Below are positions 34,570 through 41,527 of a stretch of 55,861 nt of DNA, piece after piece. Below the pieces are notes generated by a model, which was not told the origin of the DNA, did no database searches, and was given only the letters and a program-made list of their open reading frames with translations. Position numbers and translations under genes: made by a program. This DNA is from an uncultured Lachnospiraceae bacterium. Lineage in GTDB: Bacteria > Bacillota > Clostridia > Lachnospirales > Lachnospiraceae. Location of the stretch: the NCBI GenBank assembly GCA_910588215.1, contig CAJUQJ010000026.1:1-55861 (forward strand), written 5' to 3'. The first letter of the stretch is position 1, and every line of letters starts with the position of its first letter.

Positions 34570-35799
34570 TCACTCCACCCGAAACGTCACCTCCCACTGC
34601 CCTTCCACACTTTCGCCGCTGTTATGAAAAACACCGTACATTGTATAATTCCCCAAATCCTCCACGTCCTCTATCTTGTCGATAAACCAATACTCGTAGA
34701 ACTGATAACTGGTATCCCCAATCTCCTCCTGCCAGCTCACACTGTAATCCGCATGCTGCTCATTGCCCGCTGCATCTACCAGGAACTCCTCTACATGCCT
34801 GTCTGCGTGGTGAGTATCCCCCATACAGATCTGCATCCGTAGCACCCCATCGATGTAAGCGGCTCCTGTCACCGTAAAATCATCCGCAGAACAATCCTCC
34901 ACCGCCATCAGGTCAAGCACTGCCTGCTGCCCTATCGGATCCTCCTGTGTGCTGCTGACCCGCTTCAAAGAATCCGGCAGATCCGCTTCCTCCATCATCC
35001 CTCCCGTGCCACTGAGTCTCACCAGCCTGGTCTCTACAGACTCATGGACATCAGACAGATCGATCGTACGCCTCTCTTTTGTCTTATTACAAAGAATCTC
35101 TCTCACCGAAAAGCGAAGCTTCTCTGACCAGTCCGCACCGTCAGTCTGCACCGTCACTTTGAAATAAGCCCTGCCTGTCTCTTCATCATAGGTCAGGAAA
35201 TGACAGCCTCCCGAAACATGACTGCTCGCGAATCCGGTCAGATGGTAGCTGTCAAACAGATCCACCGGTCCGTGGATCCGGTCAAATGCACTCCCCTCAT
35301 CATCCCGCACGGAAACGATGATCTCCGCCATGTCCGCCTGTAAATCGACAGCCTCCACTTCCATCGTGATTCCCTGGCTGGAGCTGCTCTTTTCCACCGG
35401 AATCAGTCTGTCAGCCAGCGCCGGGGAAAGATATTCGATGACTCTGTAAAAGGCAGGGATATGCGCGGCGCAGACCGGCAGCGCCGTAAACAGGCCTAAA
35501 GATGCCACCAGTATCACGGCGGCTGTGATGATCACGCTTCTCCTCCATATTCTTCCTTTCCGTGCATACTCTGTCCCTCGGCTCCTCCGTATATCCTCTT
35601 TCTCCCGACACCTTCGTATATCCTGCTTCATCCTGCACCCGACACGCGTTTCTCCGATCAATGCCTCTTCCACGTAAGACACCTCCCCATTCTTCCGCAA
35701 TGTCTGCGCCTCTCGTGCCTGCCGCAGCACTGCTGCCACCATCTCCTGCGAGGGCGTTACCTCGTCATACGCTCTCCTATATTGTTCTGCAAACATCAT
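34570..35799 (-). CDS. DUF4179 anti-sigma factor-like membrane protein
   Basis: A single-pass protein: cytoplasmic N-terminus of about 90 residues rich in Arg/Glu, one transmembrane helix (SVIITAAVILVASLGLFTAL), then an extracytoplasmic DUF4179-type part that begins AAHIPAFYRVIEYLSPALAD and continues with beta-rich sequence. Such proteins hold the sigma factor encoded just upstream at the membrane. Its start overlaps the sigma gene's stop by 4 bases, i.e. translational coupling. The signal sensed is unknown. Confidence 0.85.
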   Translation of the reverse strand: MMFAEQYRRAYDEVTPSQEMVAAVLRQAREAQTLRKNGEVSYVEEALIGETRVGCRMKQDIRRCREKEDIRRSRGTEYARKGRIWRRSVIITAAVILVASLGLFTALPVCAAHIPAFYRVIEYLSPALADRLIPVEKSSSSQGITMEVEAVDLQADMAEIIVSVRDDEGSAFDRIHGPVDLFDSYHLTGFASSHVSGGCHFLTYDEETGRAYFKVTVQTDGADWSEKLRFSVREILCNKTKERRTIDLSDVHESVETRLVRLSGTGGMMEEADLPDSLKRVSSTQEDPIGQQAVLDLMAVEDCSADDFTVTGAAYIDGVLRMQICMGDTHHADRHVEEFLVDAAGNEQHADYSVSWQEEIGDTSYQFYEYWFIDKIEDVEDLGNYTMYGVFHNSGESVEGQWEVTFRVE

Positions 35800-36317
35800 A
35801 AACCTCCTAACCTTTCCTTCAGCATCCGCCTTGCCCGTGTCAGCCTCGTCCTGACCGTTGATGCCCTGGAGCCTGTAATTCTCCCAATCTCCTCTACTGA
35901 CATCTCTTCATAATAGAAGAGATGGATCACAACTCTGTATTTCTCCGGAAGCTGTCTTACCGTCTCGATCAGCGCCAGATTCTCCTCAGCCTCTGCGGTA
36001 TGTTCCCCGCTCATCGAAACCGTACCTTCCCCTGTGCGCGCTTCTACATACAGACCGGCCTCCTCATGCAACTCAGCCCGCCGCTTCATCCATGGCGACT
36101 TCCAATGATTCTTACAGCGGTTCACTGTCACTCTGATAAACCATGCCTTCTCGTGCTGCTCGTTCTCAAATATCGGTATCCGCCTAAGATACTGCCAAAA
36201 GACATCCTGATAGATATCATCCGCATCCGCTTTGCTCTTCACCAGAGAAAAGGCCAGTCTGTATACCAGATCAGAATTGCGTCTGATCACTTCTTCCTGT
36301 GAATTTTCCTTATGCAT
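35796..36317 (-). CDS. ECF-type RNA polymerase sigma factor
   Basis: A 173-residue sigma-70 family protein with region 2 (SDLVYRLAFSLVKSKADADD, then IYQDVFWQYLRR and HEKAWFIRVTVNRC) and region 4 (LPEKYRVVIHLFYYEEMSVE, then IGRITGSRASTVRTRLTRAR). Regions 1 and 3 are absent, as usual for extracytoplasmic-function sigmas. It is the first gene of a two-gene unit with its anti-sigma partner. ECF sigmas normally drive their own promoter, but no clear sigma-specific boxes were picked out upstream. Confidence 0.92.
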   Translation of the reverse strand: MHKENSQEEVIRRNSDLVYRLAFSLVKSKADADDIYQDVFWQYLRRIPIFENEQHEKAWFIRVTVNRCKNHWKSPWMKRRAELHEEAGLYVEARTGEGTVSMSGEHTAEAEENLALIETVRQLPEKYRVVIHLFYYEEMSVEEIGRITGSRASTVRTRLTRARRMLKERLGGL

Positions 36318-36553
36318 AAGTCTCTTCTGCCCCCTTCACAGATAATACAATCCAGAACATCAAAAAGCTACATATTAAAAAAACTCAGTATAAGAACCGC
36401 ATGTTTCTACCACAATACATTGTGTGTCTTTTGCAAATATCACTTTTTATTTACTTTCTGCAATCCGTTTTTACACTGTGTGATAATGACTTTGTCATAT
36501 ATTTCGAGTCTGCCGAACGTCAACGTTCTACGGCAGTCCAAATGGAGGTATCC
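36318..36553. other. Intergenic region with operator-like dyads before XRE gene
   Basis: AT-rich DNA between the divergent sigma gene and the first XRE gene. It holds ATGAC-TTT-GTCAT (36486-36498, overlapping a GATAAT -10-like box) and a hairpin CTGCCG/CGGCAG with inner AACGT/ACGTT (36510-36536) just before the ribosome binding site. Either could be an autoregulatory site. Confidence 0.4.
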
Positions 36554-36898
36554 ATGAAAGAATTAAGACAGCTAATCCGCGATCTGCGGGAAGACCATGA
36601 CCTAACACAGCGGGAAGTCGCCGCACATTTGGGAGTCTCCCAGCAGACTTATTCTAATTATGAAAATGGAGTTCGTGAGATACCGACAAATACAGTAGTA
36701 GCCCTGGCCAGATTCTATAAGGTCAGTACAGACTATCTTCTGAATTCTAACAGCGGTTATCTGGGTAACACAAATTTGAACAGCACCTATCTGGACGAAA
36801 CGACCCTGCATGATATTATGTATGATATTCAGGGTCTGGACGAAGATGCGCGCAAAGAATTGCTCAGATTTATCCGTTTTCTTGGACATACTGACTAA
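36554..36898 (+). CDS. XRE family transcriptional regulator (first paralog)
   Basis: A small Cro/CI-type DNA-binding protein. The HTH is in residues about 5-60: DLTQREVAAHLGVSQQTYSNYENG. A linker and a short C-terminal helix region follow (DEDARKELLRFIRFLG). The ATG at 36554 lies behind GGAGG; the frame is open further back but without support. The next gene is a clear paralog (MKELRKILRELREDHNLKQA and the same C-terminal LDPESRKKILRYLEYLK), so the pair arose by tandem duplication. Confidence 0.87.
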   Translation: MKELRQLIRDLREDHDLTQREVAAHLGVSQQTYSNYENGVREIPTNTVVALARFYKVSTDYLLNSNSGYLGNTNLNSTYLDETTLHDIMYDIQGLDEDARKELLRFIRFLGHTD

Positions 36899-36968
36899 AT
36901 TCCATACTCTTCCAAAAGCCAGAAACGGGTTTTCGTGATTCTGCTCTGCAAAGTCATAGGGGGTAGTT

Positions 36969-37316
36969 ATGAAAGAACTTCGGAAAATACTGCGAGAACT
37001 ACGGGAAGACCATAATCTGAAGCAGGCCACGGTCGCCAGCTATCTGGGCATCGAACAGCAAAGCTATTCCAACTACGAGAATGGAAACCGCAGTATTCCG
37101 CTCTGGGCAGTCATCAAGCTGGCCGATTACTATAAAGTCAGTACGGATTATCTCCTCGGCGCAGGTTCCAATGCCCCCGGCAGTCCTAATCTAAGAATCC
37201 CATACCTGAATAATATCACCCTGCATGAGGTTCTCTATAAGCTGCAGAAGCTGGACCCTGAAAGCCGTAAAAAGATCTTAAGATATCTTGAATATCTGAA
37301 ATATATCAGCCATTGA
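36969..37316 (+). CDS. XRE family transcriptional regulator (second paralog)
   Basis: Same architecture and length as the preceding gene: HTH with NLKQATVASYLGIEQQSYSNYENG, then YYKVSTDYLLGAGSN, then a C-terminal helix. Separated from its paralog by 70 bases that include GATTCTGCTCTGC, a block also found in the dispersed leader repeat. AGGGGG precedes the ATG. The target genes are unknown. Confidence 0.87.
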   Translation: MKELRKILRELREDHNLKQATVASYLGIEQQSYSNYENGNRSIPLWAVIKLADYYKVSTDYLLGAGSNAPGSPNLRIPYLNNITLHEVLYKLQKLDPESRKKILRYLEYLKYISH

Positions 37317-37352
37317 CCGGCAGATCAAAGAGGGCAGGTGCCGTCACGGTAC

Positions 37353-37946
37353 CTATAAAATACCCTTTGTGGACCACACCGCTCCGTTCAGGCGCTCCTC
37401 ATACATAGTAGCCATATCCAGCGCCTTACCAAAAGCCTTAAAACTACTCTCGGCAATATGGTGATTGTTCGTTCCCGAAAACACTTTCAAATGCAGGTTC
37501 ATAGCCGCAGCATAGGAGACCGCATAGAAAAATTCATGGAAAAGTTCCGTCTCCATAGCGCCCAGCATAGGTACGGTATATGGCACATCAAAACAAAGAT
37601 AAGGACGTCCGGACAGATCCACCGCACACAGCATAAGCGTCTCGTCCATGGGCAAGATCGCGCTGCCGTAGCGTTTGATAGCCTTCTTATCTCCCACCGC
37701 CTGCTTGACAGCCTCCCCCAGCACGATCCCACAATCTTCTACTGTATGATGCGCATCAACCTCCAGGTCCCCCTTACATGTCAACGTTAAGTCAAACAGC
37801 CCATGCCTGGCAAAACCACTCAGCATATGGTCAAAAAACCCAATCCCCGTGTCTATGCTGCACTGCCCGCTTCCGTCCAGATTCAATGTCAATCTGATAT
37901 CTGTTTCCTTCGTAGTTCTGTTCACCGTTGCAATTCTTGATTCCAT
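37353..37946 (-). CDS. hisB: Imidazoleglycerol-phosphate dehydratase
   Basis: Sixth step of histidine biosynthesis. The manganese-binding family motifs are present: GIGFFDHMLSGFARHGLFDL, VDAHHTVEDCGIVLGEA, and FSGTNNHHIAESSFKAFGKAL near the end. The ATG at 37946 (MESRIATVNRTTKET) behind AAGGAAG gives 197 residues, the standard monofunctional length; an upstream in-frame ATG lacks a site. No other his genes are in the window, so this is an orphan copy or the operon has been scattered. It faces the XRE pair tail to tail. Confidence 0.95.
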   Translation of the reverse strand: MESRIATVNRTTKETDIRLTLNLDGSGQCSIDTGIGFFDHMLSGFARHGLFDLTLTCKGDLEVDAHHTVEDCGIVLGEAVKQAVGDKKAIKRYGSAILPMDETLMLCAVDLSGRPYLCFDVPYTVPMLGAMETELFHEFFYAVSYAAAMNLHLKVFSGTNNHHIAESSFKAFGKALDMATMYEERLNGAVWSTKGIL

Positions 37947-38055
37947 ATATACTTCCTTATCCTTTTCCTTTCTATCGATCAATCCTGTATTTATTGCGGT
38001 GCTCTTCACCTGCCCTGCTCCGCTTCTTTATTCCCGCGAACAACGAACTGAGTGG

Positions 38056-38409
38056 CTACTTACAGACATGGCCTTCCCATTCCGCTTCCTTAAAGCCCAA
38101 AAGCACCTTGTCCTCCTCCACAAGGATCGGACGCTTTACAAGCATTCCATTGGTCGCCAGAAGCCTTAACTGCTCTTCCTCGCTCATAGCAGGCAGCTTA
38201 TCCTTCAACTGCATTTCCTTGTACAGCAATCCACTCGTATTAAAAAAACGCTTAAGCGGCAGCCCGCTTTTCTCATACCACTGTTTCAATTCGTCATATG
38301 ACGGATTCTTCTCCGCAATATGACGGTCCGTATAAGTAATCCCCTGCGCTTCCAGCCACTTCCTGGCTTTCTGACAGGTGGAACACTTCGGGTATTGTAC
38401 AAATAACAT
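38056..38409 (-). CDS. ArsC/Spx-family thioredoxin-fold protein
   Basis: A 117-residue protein with the family's N-terminal MLFVQYPKCSTCQKARKWLE. The CxxC (KCSTC) is as in the YffB/Spx/ArsC group, and KRFFNTSGLLYKEM and LLATNGMLVKRPILVEED follow. It may be an arsenate-reductase-like or Spx-like protein; without an ars operon the former is not secured. The start is the ATG at 38409, behind AAAGGAGC; the frame is open for 33 codons more without similarity to the family. Confidence 0.85.
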   Translation of the reverse strand: MLFVQYPKCSTCQKARKWLEAQGITYTDRHIAEKNPSYDELKQWYEKSGLPLKRFFNTSGLLYKEMQLKDKLPAMSEEEQLRLLATNGMLVKRPILVEEDKVLLGFKEAEWEGHVCK

Positions 38410-38509
38410 GATCTTGCTCCTTTCCTTTTCTTTGCTGCTTATTTTCATCCTATTATTGATCTGACAATATATTTTACTGTTTTGAAAAACTTTAAAGCCA
38501 GAAGTCAAA

Positions 38510-38612
38510 GTTGAATAAATTCTCTGATGAGCAATTTATTCAGACAAGAATTTGTGCCGAAGCGTCACAAATTCTGCTCGCGTCCTCAGCGCAAAGCGCT
38601 TCGGAATGGAGG
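38510..38612 (+). repeat. Dispersed leader repeat, second long copy, without its gene
   Basis: Nearly identical to the inverse of 18125-18258: GAATAAATT/AATTTATTC hairpin, GAATTTGTG/CACAAATTC hairpin, GCTCGCGTCCTCAGCGCAAA and GCGCTTCGGAATGGAGG. About 26-29 bases are missing between AGAATTT direct repeats. The ATG that should open a gene (38618) is followed after 11 codons by TGA, because the DNA beyond it is the antisense of the 3' end of the flavin-protein gene. Confidence 0.85.
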
Positions 38613-39046
38613 TAAATATGAGTAAAATCAATGTCATATCTCTTCCCATGTGAAAAAAGGATACCGTCCGTTAATCGGACACACAAAATGATCGTATTCT
38701 CATCATCAAAGTTATTATGCCCATTATCAATCCACTCACTAAATGCCTTTTTTAATTTATCCGCAATGTCTTTATTCTCTTCCTTGCAAAACCATCCTAA
38801 GTTTACACCTTTTCCATGTGCGGTAAACCAATCTCCACAGATCCCAACATTAGAGTTCTTCTCCAGTTGTTTCATTTTATTTGATTGACCATATGTAATT
38901 ATATAAAATGCTCCATTCTCGTAATAGGCATCAACAGTCCGTACACTCGGAACATTACCCTCGACTGTTGCCAGTCCTATCAAAGTATCACGTCCAAACC
39001 GTTCATTCATTATTACTTGTGCTTCTTGTGGAAAAGTTTTATTCAT
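38540..39046 (-). CDS. Pyridoxamine 5'-phosphate oxidase family protein, altered C-terminus
   Basis: A small FMN-binding split-barrel protein: FGRDTLIGLATVEGNVPSVR, FYIITYGQSNKMKQLEKNSN and VGICGDWFTAHGKGVNLGWF. It is probably a flavin-dependent reductase or related enzyme; the substrate is unknown. The ATG at 39046 behind GAGGAGAAA is chosen. The natural end lies near RYDIDF; the last ~25 codons (HIYLHSEALCAEDASRICDA) are read antisense through the repeat at 38510-38612, so the gene has lost its own stop and gained a foreign tail. Confidence 0.75.
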   Translation of the reverse strand: MNKTFPQEAQVIMNERFGRDTLIGLATVEGNVPSVRTVDAYYENGAFYIITYGQSNKMKQLEKNSNVGICGDWFTAHGKGVNLGWFCKEENKDIADKLKKAFSEWIDNGHNNFDDENTIILCVRLTDGILFSHGKRYDIDFTHIYLHSEALCAEDASRICDASAQILV

Positions 39047-39142
39047 GAATTTCTCCTCATCAAATCCGGCGGCAGTCTGCATCTTGTTATAGTTTACCTT
39101 AACACCATCATCTAAATCAAGCGCAATCCGCGATAGCGACAA
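39047..39142 (-). pseudogene. Gene-tail fragment (methylase-like C-terminus)
   Basis: The frame ahead of the flavin-protein start codes for SRIALDLDDGVKVNYNKMQT. 'LDDGVKVNY' is reminiscent of the C-terminal ends of large adenine-specific DNA methylases such as PglX. It has no start of its own and abuts the truncated Nudix gene. The assignment rests on a short motif only. Confidence 0.35.
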
Positions 39143-39333
39143 GTACAGTTCCGTTTTGCCGTATCCATTATATCTTCCCCATTCTCCTGATGGCCTCTAG
39201 GCACTTCCCATGTATCCCTGTCCTTATGTTTACAAAAGACATATTTGTTCTGCGTCTTAGTAAAGATCACTGCAAATTTAAGCAGTTCGCCCGCTATATT
39301 TTCATAAAACTTTACCTCTGTCATTCCCATCAT
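39112..39333 (-). pseudogene. Truncated Nudix hydrolase
   Basis: Starts like a complete Nudix protein (MTEVKFYENIAGELLKFAV, then KYVFCKHKDRDTWEVPRGH). The Nudix box begins as GHQENGEDIMDTAKR but breaks off where REL..ETG should follow, and 11 unrelated residues lead to a stop. The break coincides with the start of the methylase-like fragment, so a deletion or recombination removed the catalytic half. Confidence 0.7.
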
Positions 39334-39641
39334 CCCTTACTGCTCAGCAGCCGGCTATTGCTTAGTAAACTATGCGCCTGATCGAGCAAACTAAGCGTTC
39401 TGTCAGCTACTCCCTATGTACTTTCAATCTTTTCTTATGTTCTTATCCGTGATTATACAGAATCTCCTAAATCTACAGAATTGAGGTGTTTTCGGATAAA
39501 TAGGTGCGATAACAAAACCTCAGACTTTGAGACTGCAGAAAACCCAAGCTGACAGATTAAACAGATCAGAGGATGGTAATTTCATCTTTAAAATGTTATT
39601 ATATACGCATTACAGATATATGCTGCAAGGAGATCTACTAT
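39334..39641. other. Non-coding region before the Abi gene
   Basis: No gene is seen. It contains GCTTAGT/ACTAAGC (7-bp arms, 39359-39396) and TTATCCG/CGGATAA with a long spacer. AT-rich stretches near 39570-39620 may carry the Abi promoter. Confidence 0.4.
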
Positions 39642-40652
39642 ATGGCTAATGATAAATCTTTTCTAACTTATAATCAGCAAATGAAAAAACTTCGCACAGA
39701 TAAAGGGATTGTCTGTAATGGAACCCCACACAAAATATCTCTGGTACGTTCTGGCTATTTTAATATGATCAATGGTTACAAGATGCCTTTTACTTGTGGT
39801 ATGGATATTTACGGAAACCATATCTATTTTCCAAATACCAACTTAAGTCAAATTAACGAGCTAAAAAAATTCGACGAATCACTTAGAATATTTTTGCTCA
39901 AATATATTACAAAAGTCGAAGAAGAAGTAAGAACATTAACTGGTTACAAATTTGACCAATGTAACGATAATGGAAAAATGCCATGGTATGAAACAAGTGC
40001 CTATTCCTCCAATGCCACCTTACAATCCAAAATGAGCACCATCTCATCTGCTTATTCTGAATTAAGCAAGAGCAAATCAGAATATGTACAATTTTATATG
40101 AACAATCACGAGCAAATTCCAACATGGATCATGATAAAGGTTGTGAATTTTTCTACCTTTATTGATGTTCTTCGCAATAGTAAAGTGAATGTAACTCATG
40201 CTATATGCAAATTATATTCTATGTACGACAATAATAATTTGCCCAATGTAAAATTATTGATCGGAAGTTTACATTGGTTACGAAGAGTTCGAAACTCTTG
40301 TGCACACAATGAACGTGTTTATTGTATCCACCAAACTCAGGTTCGCAATAACTCTGCAAGCGGACGCATTTTAGATCCATATTATGCACTACTTCCTGCA
40401 TCATATAGTAGATGTACTGAAAAAAATATTTTCGACCTTCTTGTTTACTTTAAATATTTTCTTCCAAAAGAAGAATTTACACCTATGATCATGGAATTAA
40501 AAAACATGTTGGCAGAGTTGCAAAGCACCCTACAGGCAAATGCTTTTGATAATGTCAGAGGTCAAATGGGAATAAAGAATTTGAATATACTTGATACCTT
40601 GGTCGCTTTACCTAAATCAAAAACTGAATACCATAAATTTGATACTCTATAA
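39642..40652 (+). CDS. Abi family (Abi_2/AbiD-AbiF) abortive-infection protein
   Basis: A 336-residue protein with the Abi_2 family start (FLTYNQQMKKLRTDKGI, then YFNMINGYKMPF) and the HEPN ribonuclease-type motif RNSCAHNERVY (R-x4-H, about residue 215). Members cause phage-induced growth arrest, probably through RNA cleavage. The ATG at 39642 follows AAGGAG. It is single, with no obvious antitoxin next to it; the small XRE gene at 40951 is convergent and about 300 bases away. GC content is clearly lower than in the N-glycan genes, in line with horizontal acquisition. Confidence 0.87.
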   Translation: MANDKSFLTYNQQMKKLRTDKGIVCNGTPHKISLVRSGYFNMINGYKMPFTCGMDIYGNHIYFPNTNLSQINELKKFDESLRIFLLKYITKVEEEVRTLTGYKFDQCNDNGKMPWYETSAYSSNATLQSKMSTISSAYSELSKSKSEYVQFYMNNHEQIPTWIMIKVVNFSTFIDVLRNSKVNVTHAICKLYSMYDNNNLPNVKLLIGSLHWLRRVRNSCAHNERVYCIHQTQVRNNSASGRILDPYYALLPASYSRCTEKNIFDLLVYFKYFLPKEEFTPMIMELKNMLAELQSTLQANAFDNVRGQMGIKNLNILDTLVALPKSKTEYHKFDTL

Positions 40653-40748
40653 CATATTATTATCCAAAATTTACTACAAACCCTTGTCATAAATTTGCAA
40701 ATGTGGTAATATACTAAGACAGAGATAGCCATATTGATTATGGCTGAA

Positions 40749-40784
40749 AAACACTCGTGCGCATATGTGTATGGGTGTTTTTTA
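40749..40784 (+). terminator. Terminator between Abi gene and XRE region
   Basis: AAAACAC and GTGTTTT flank an inner TGCGCATATGTG-type stem, followed by TTTT on the plus strand and AAAACAC.. on the other, so it could act in both directions. Confidence 0.6.
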
Positions 40785-40826
40785 CTTCCCGGCAATCATC
40801 GACAGCGAAAAAAGCGGCAGCTTCAT
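40782..40826 (-). pseudogene. 14-codon gene remnant behind a leader repeat
   Basis: GGAGG-AAAAT-ATG opens MKLPLFSLSMIAGK and then stops just at a terminator hairpin. The good ribosome binding site belongs to the leader repeat at 40831-40890. It looks like a gene cut off after its first codons; a genuine short peptide cannot be excluded. Confidence 0.35.
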
Positions 40827-40830
40827 ATTT

Positions 40831-40890
40831 TCCTCCATTCCGAGGCAGTTTTTTGTGAAGGCTGCTAGCCAAATTTGGCTCTGCGATTTT
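40831..40890 (-). repeat. Diverged copy of the leader repeat
   Basis: In minus-strand direction: AATCGCAGAGCC, the perfect palindrome AGCCAAATTTGGCT, CTTCACAAAAAACTGCC and TCGGAATGGAGG. Ends and spacing agree with the copies at 18125 and 11011. Confidence 0.6.
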
Positions 40891-40950
40891 TTACTATAGG
40901 AAAATATGATACACATCCTTTTCGCATACAAACCGGAATCCACCCTTTTC

Positions 40951-41157
40951 CTAAAAATAGAATAGCTCTTCAAACTTTTTATCTAATGCGATACATAGTA
41001 CCAGTGCCAATTTAGCCGTTGGGTTAAACTGTCCAGTTTCAATAGAACTGATCGTATTACGAGATACACCAACCATTTCTGCCAGTTGACTTTGTGATAG
41101 CTTCTTCTCTGCACGTACTTCTTTGAGATGATTTTTTAATATAAGCTTATCTTCCAA
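40951..41157 (-). CDS. Small XRE family regulator
   Basis: A 68-residue HTH protein of the YgzD/'helix-turn-helix transcriptional regulator' type: ILKNHLKEVRAEKKLSQSQL, then AEMVGVSRNTISSIETGQFN, ending in KKFEELFYF. The start is a TTG behind AAGGCGGTGA. Proteins of this size often sit with a small membrane partner in defence or sporulation contexts; none is seen here, and the gene is followed by the repeat and remnant at 40782-40890. Confidence 0.85.
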   Translation of the reverse strand: MEDKLILKNHLKEVRAEKKLSQSQLAEMVGVSRNTISSIETGQFNPTAKLALVLCIALDKKFEELFYF

Positions 41158-41527
41158 CTTATCACCGCCTTATAAAATCGTAGATGACGCAATCAAATCA
41201 TAGATATGCCCTATTGAACATGCAGCAAAGTGCAGGGCACCGTGAATAGTAACGAGGAGTTGATTCATTGTAACATGAGAATGTGTAAGGTCATATATAC
41301 GGATATTCCTTAACATAATGGTCAAGCGTTTTTGTAACATTTGTGGCTAAAATTTTCTACTATAGAAGCAGATAGATGTTATTCCGTAATTCATGACATT
41401 AGTTGTTTATCAAGTATAAACTCTTTATCAAACGCTCTCACCGTTTCATGATTAAGCTCATCATTATAAAGATCCGATTCAAAATATTGTACTTCTCATT
41501 AGGATCTCCTTATAAAAAATGTTGCTC
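41158..41527. other. AT-rich non-coding region
   Basis: No gene is supported. TGCCCT/AGGGCA (41207-41239) encloses TGCA/TGCA and forms a modest hairpin. The rest holds the presumed promoter of the small XRE gene and the downstream side of the 595-residue gene. Confidence 0.4.
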
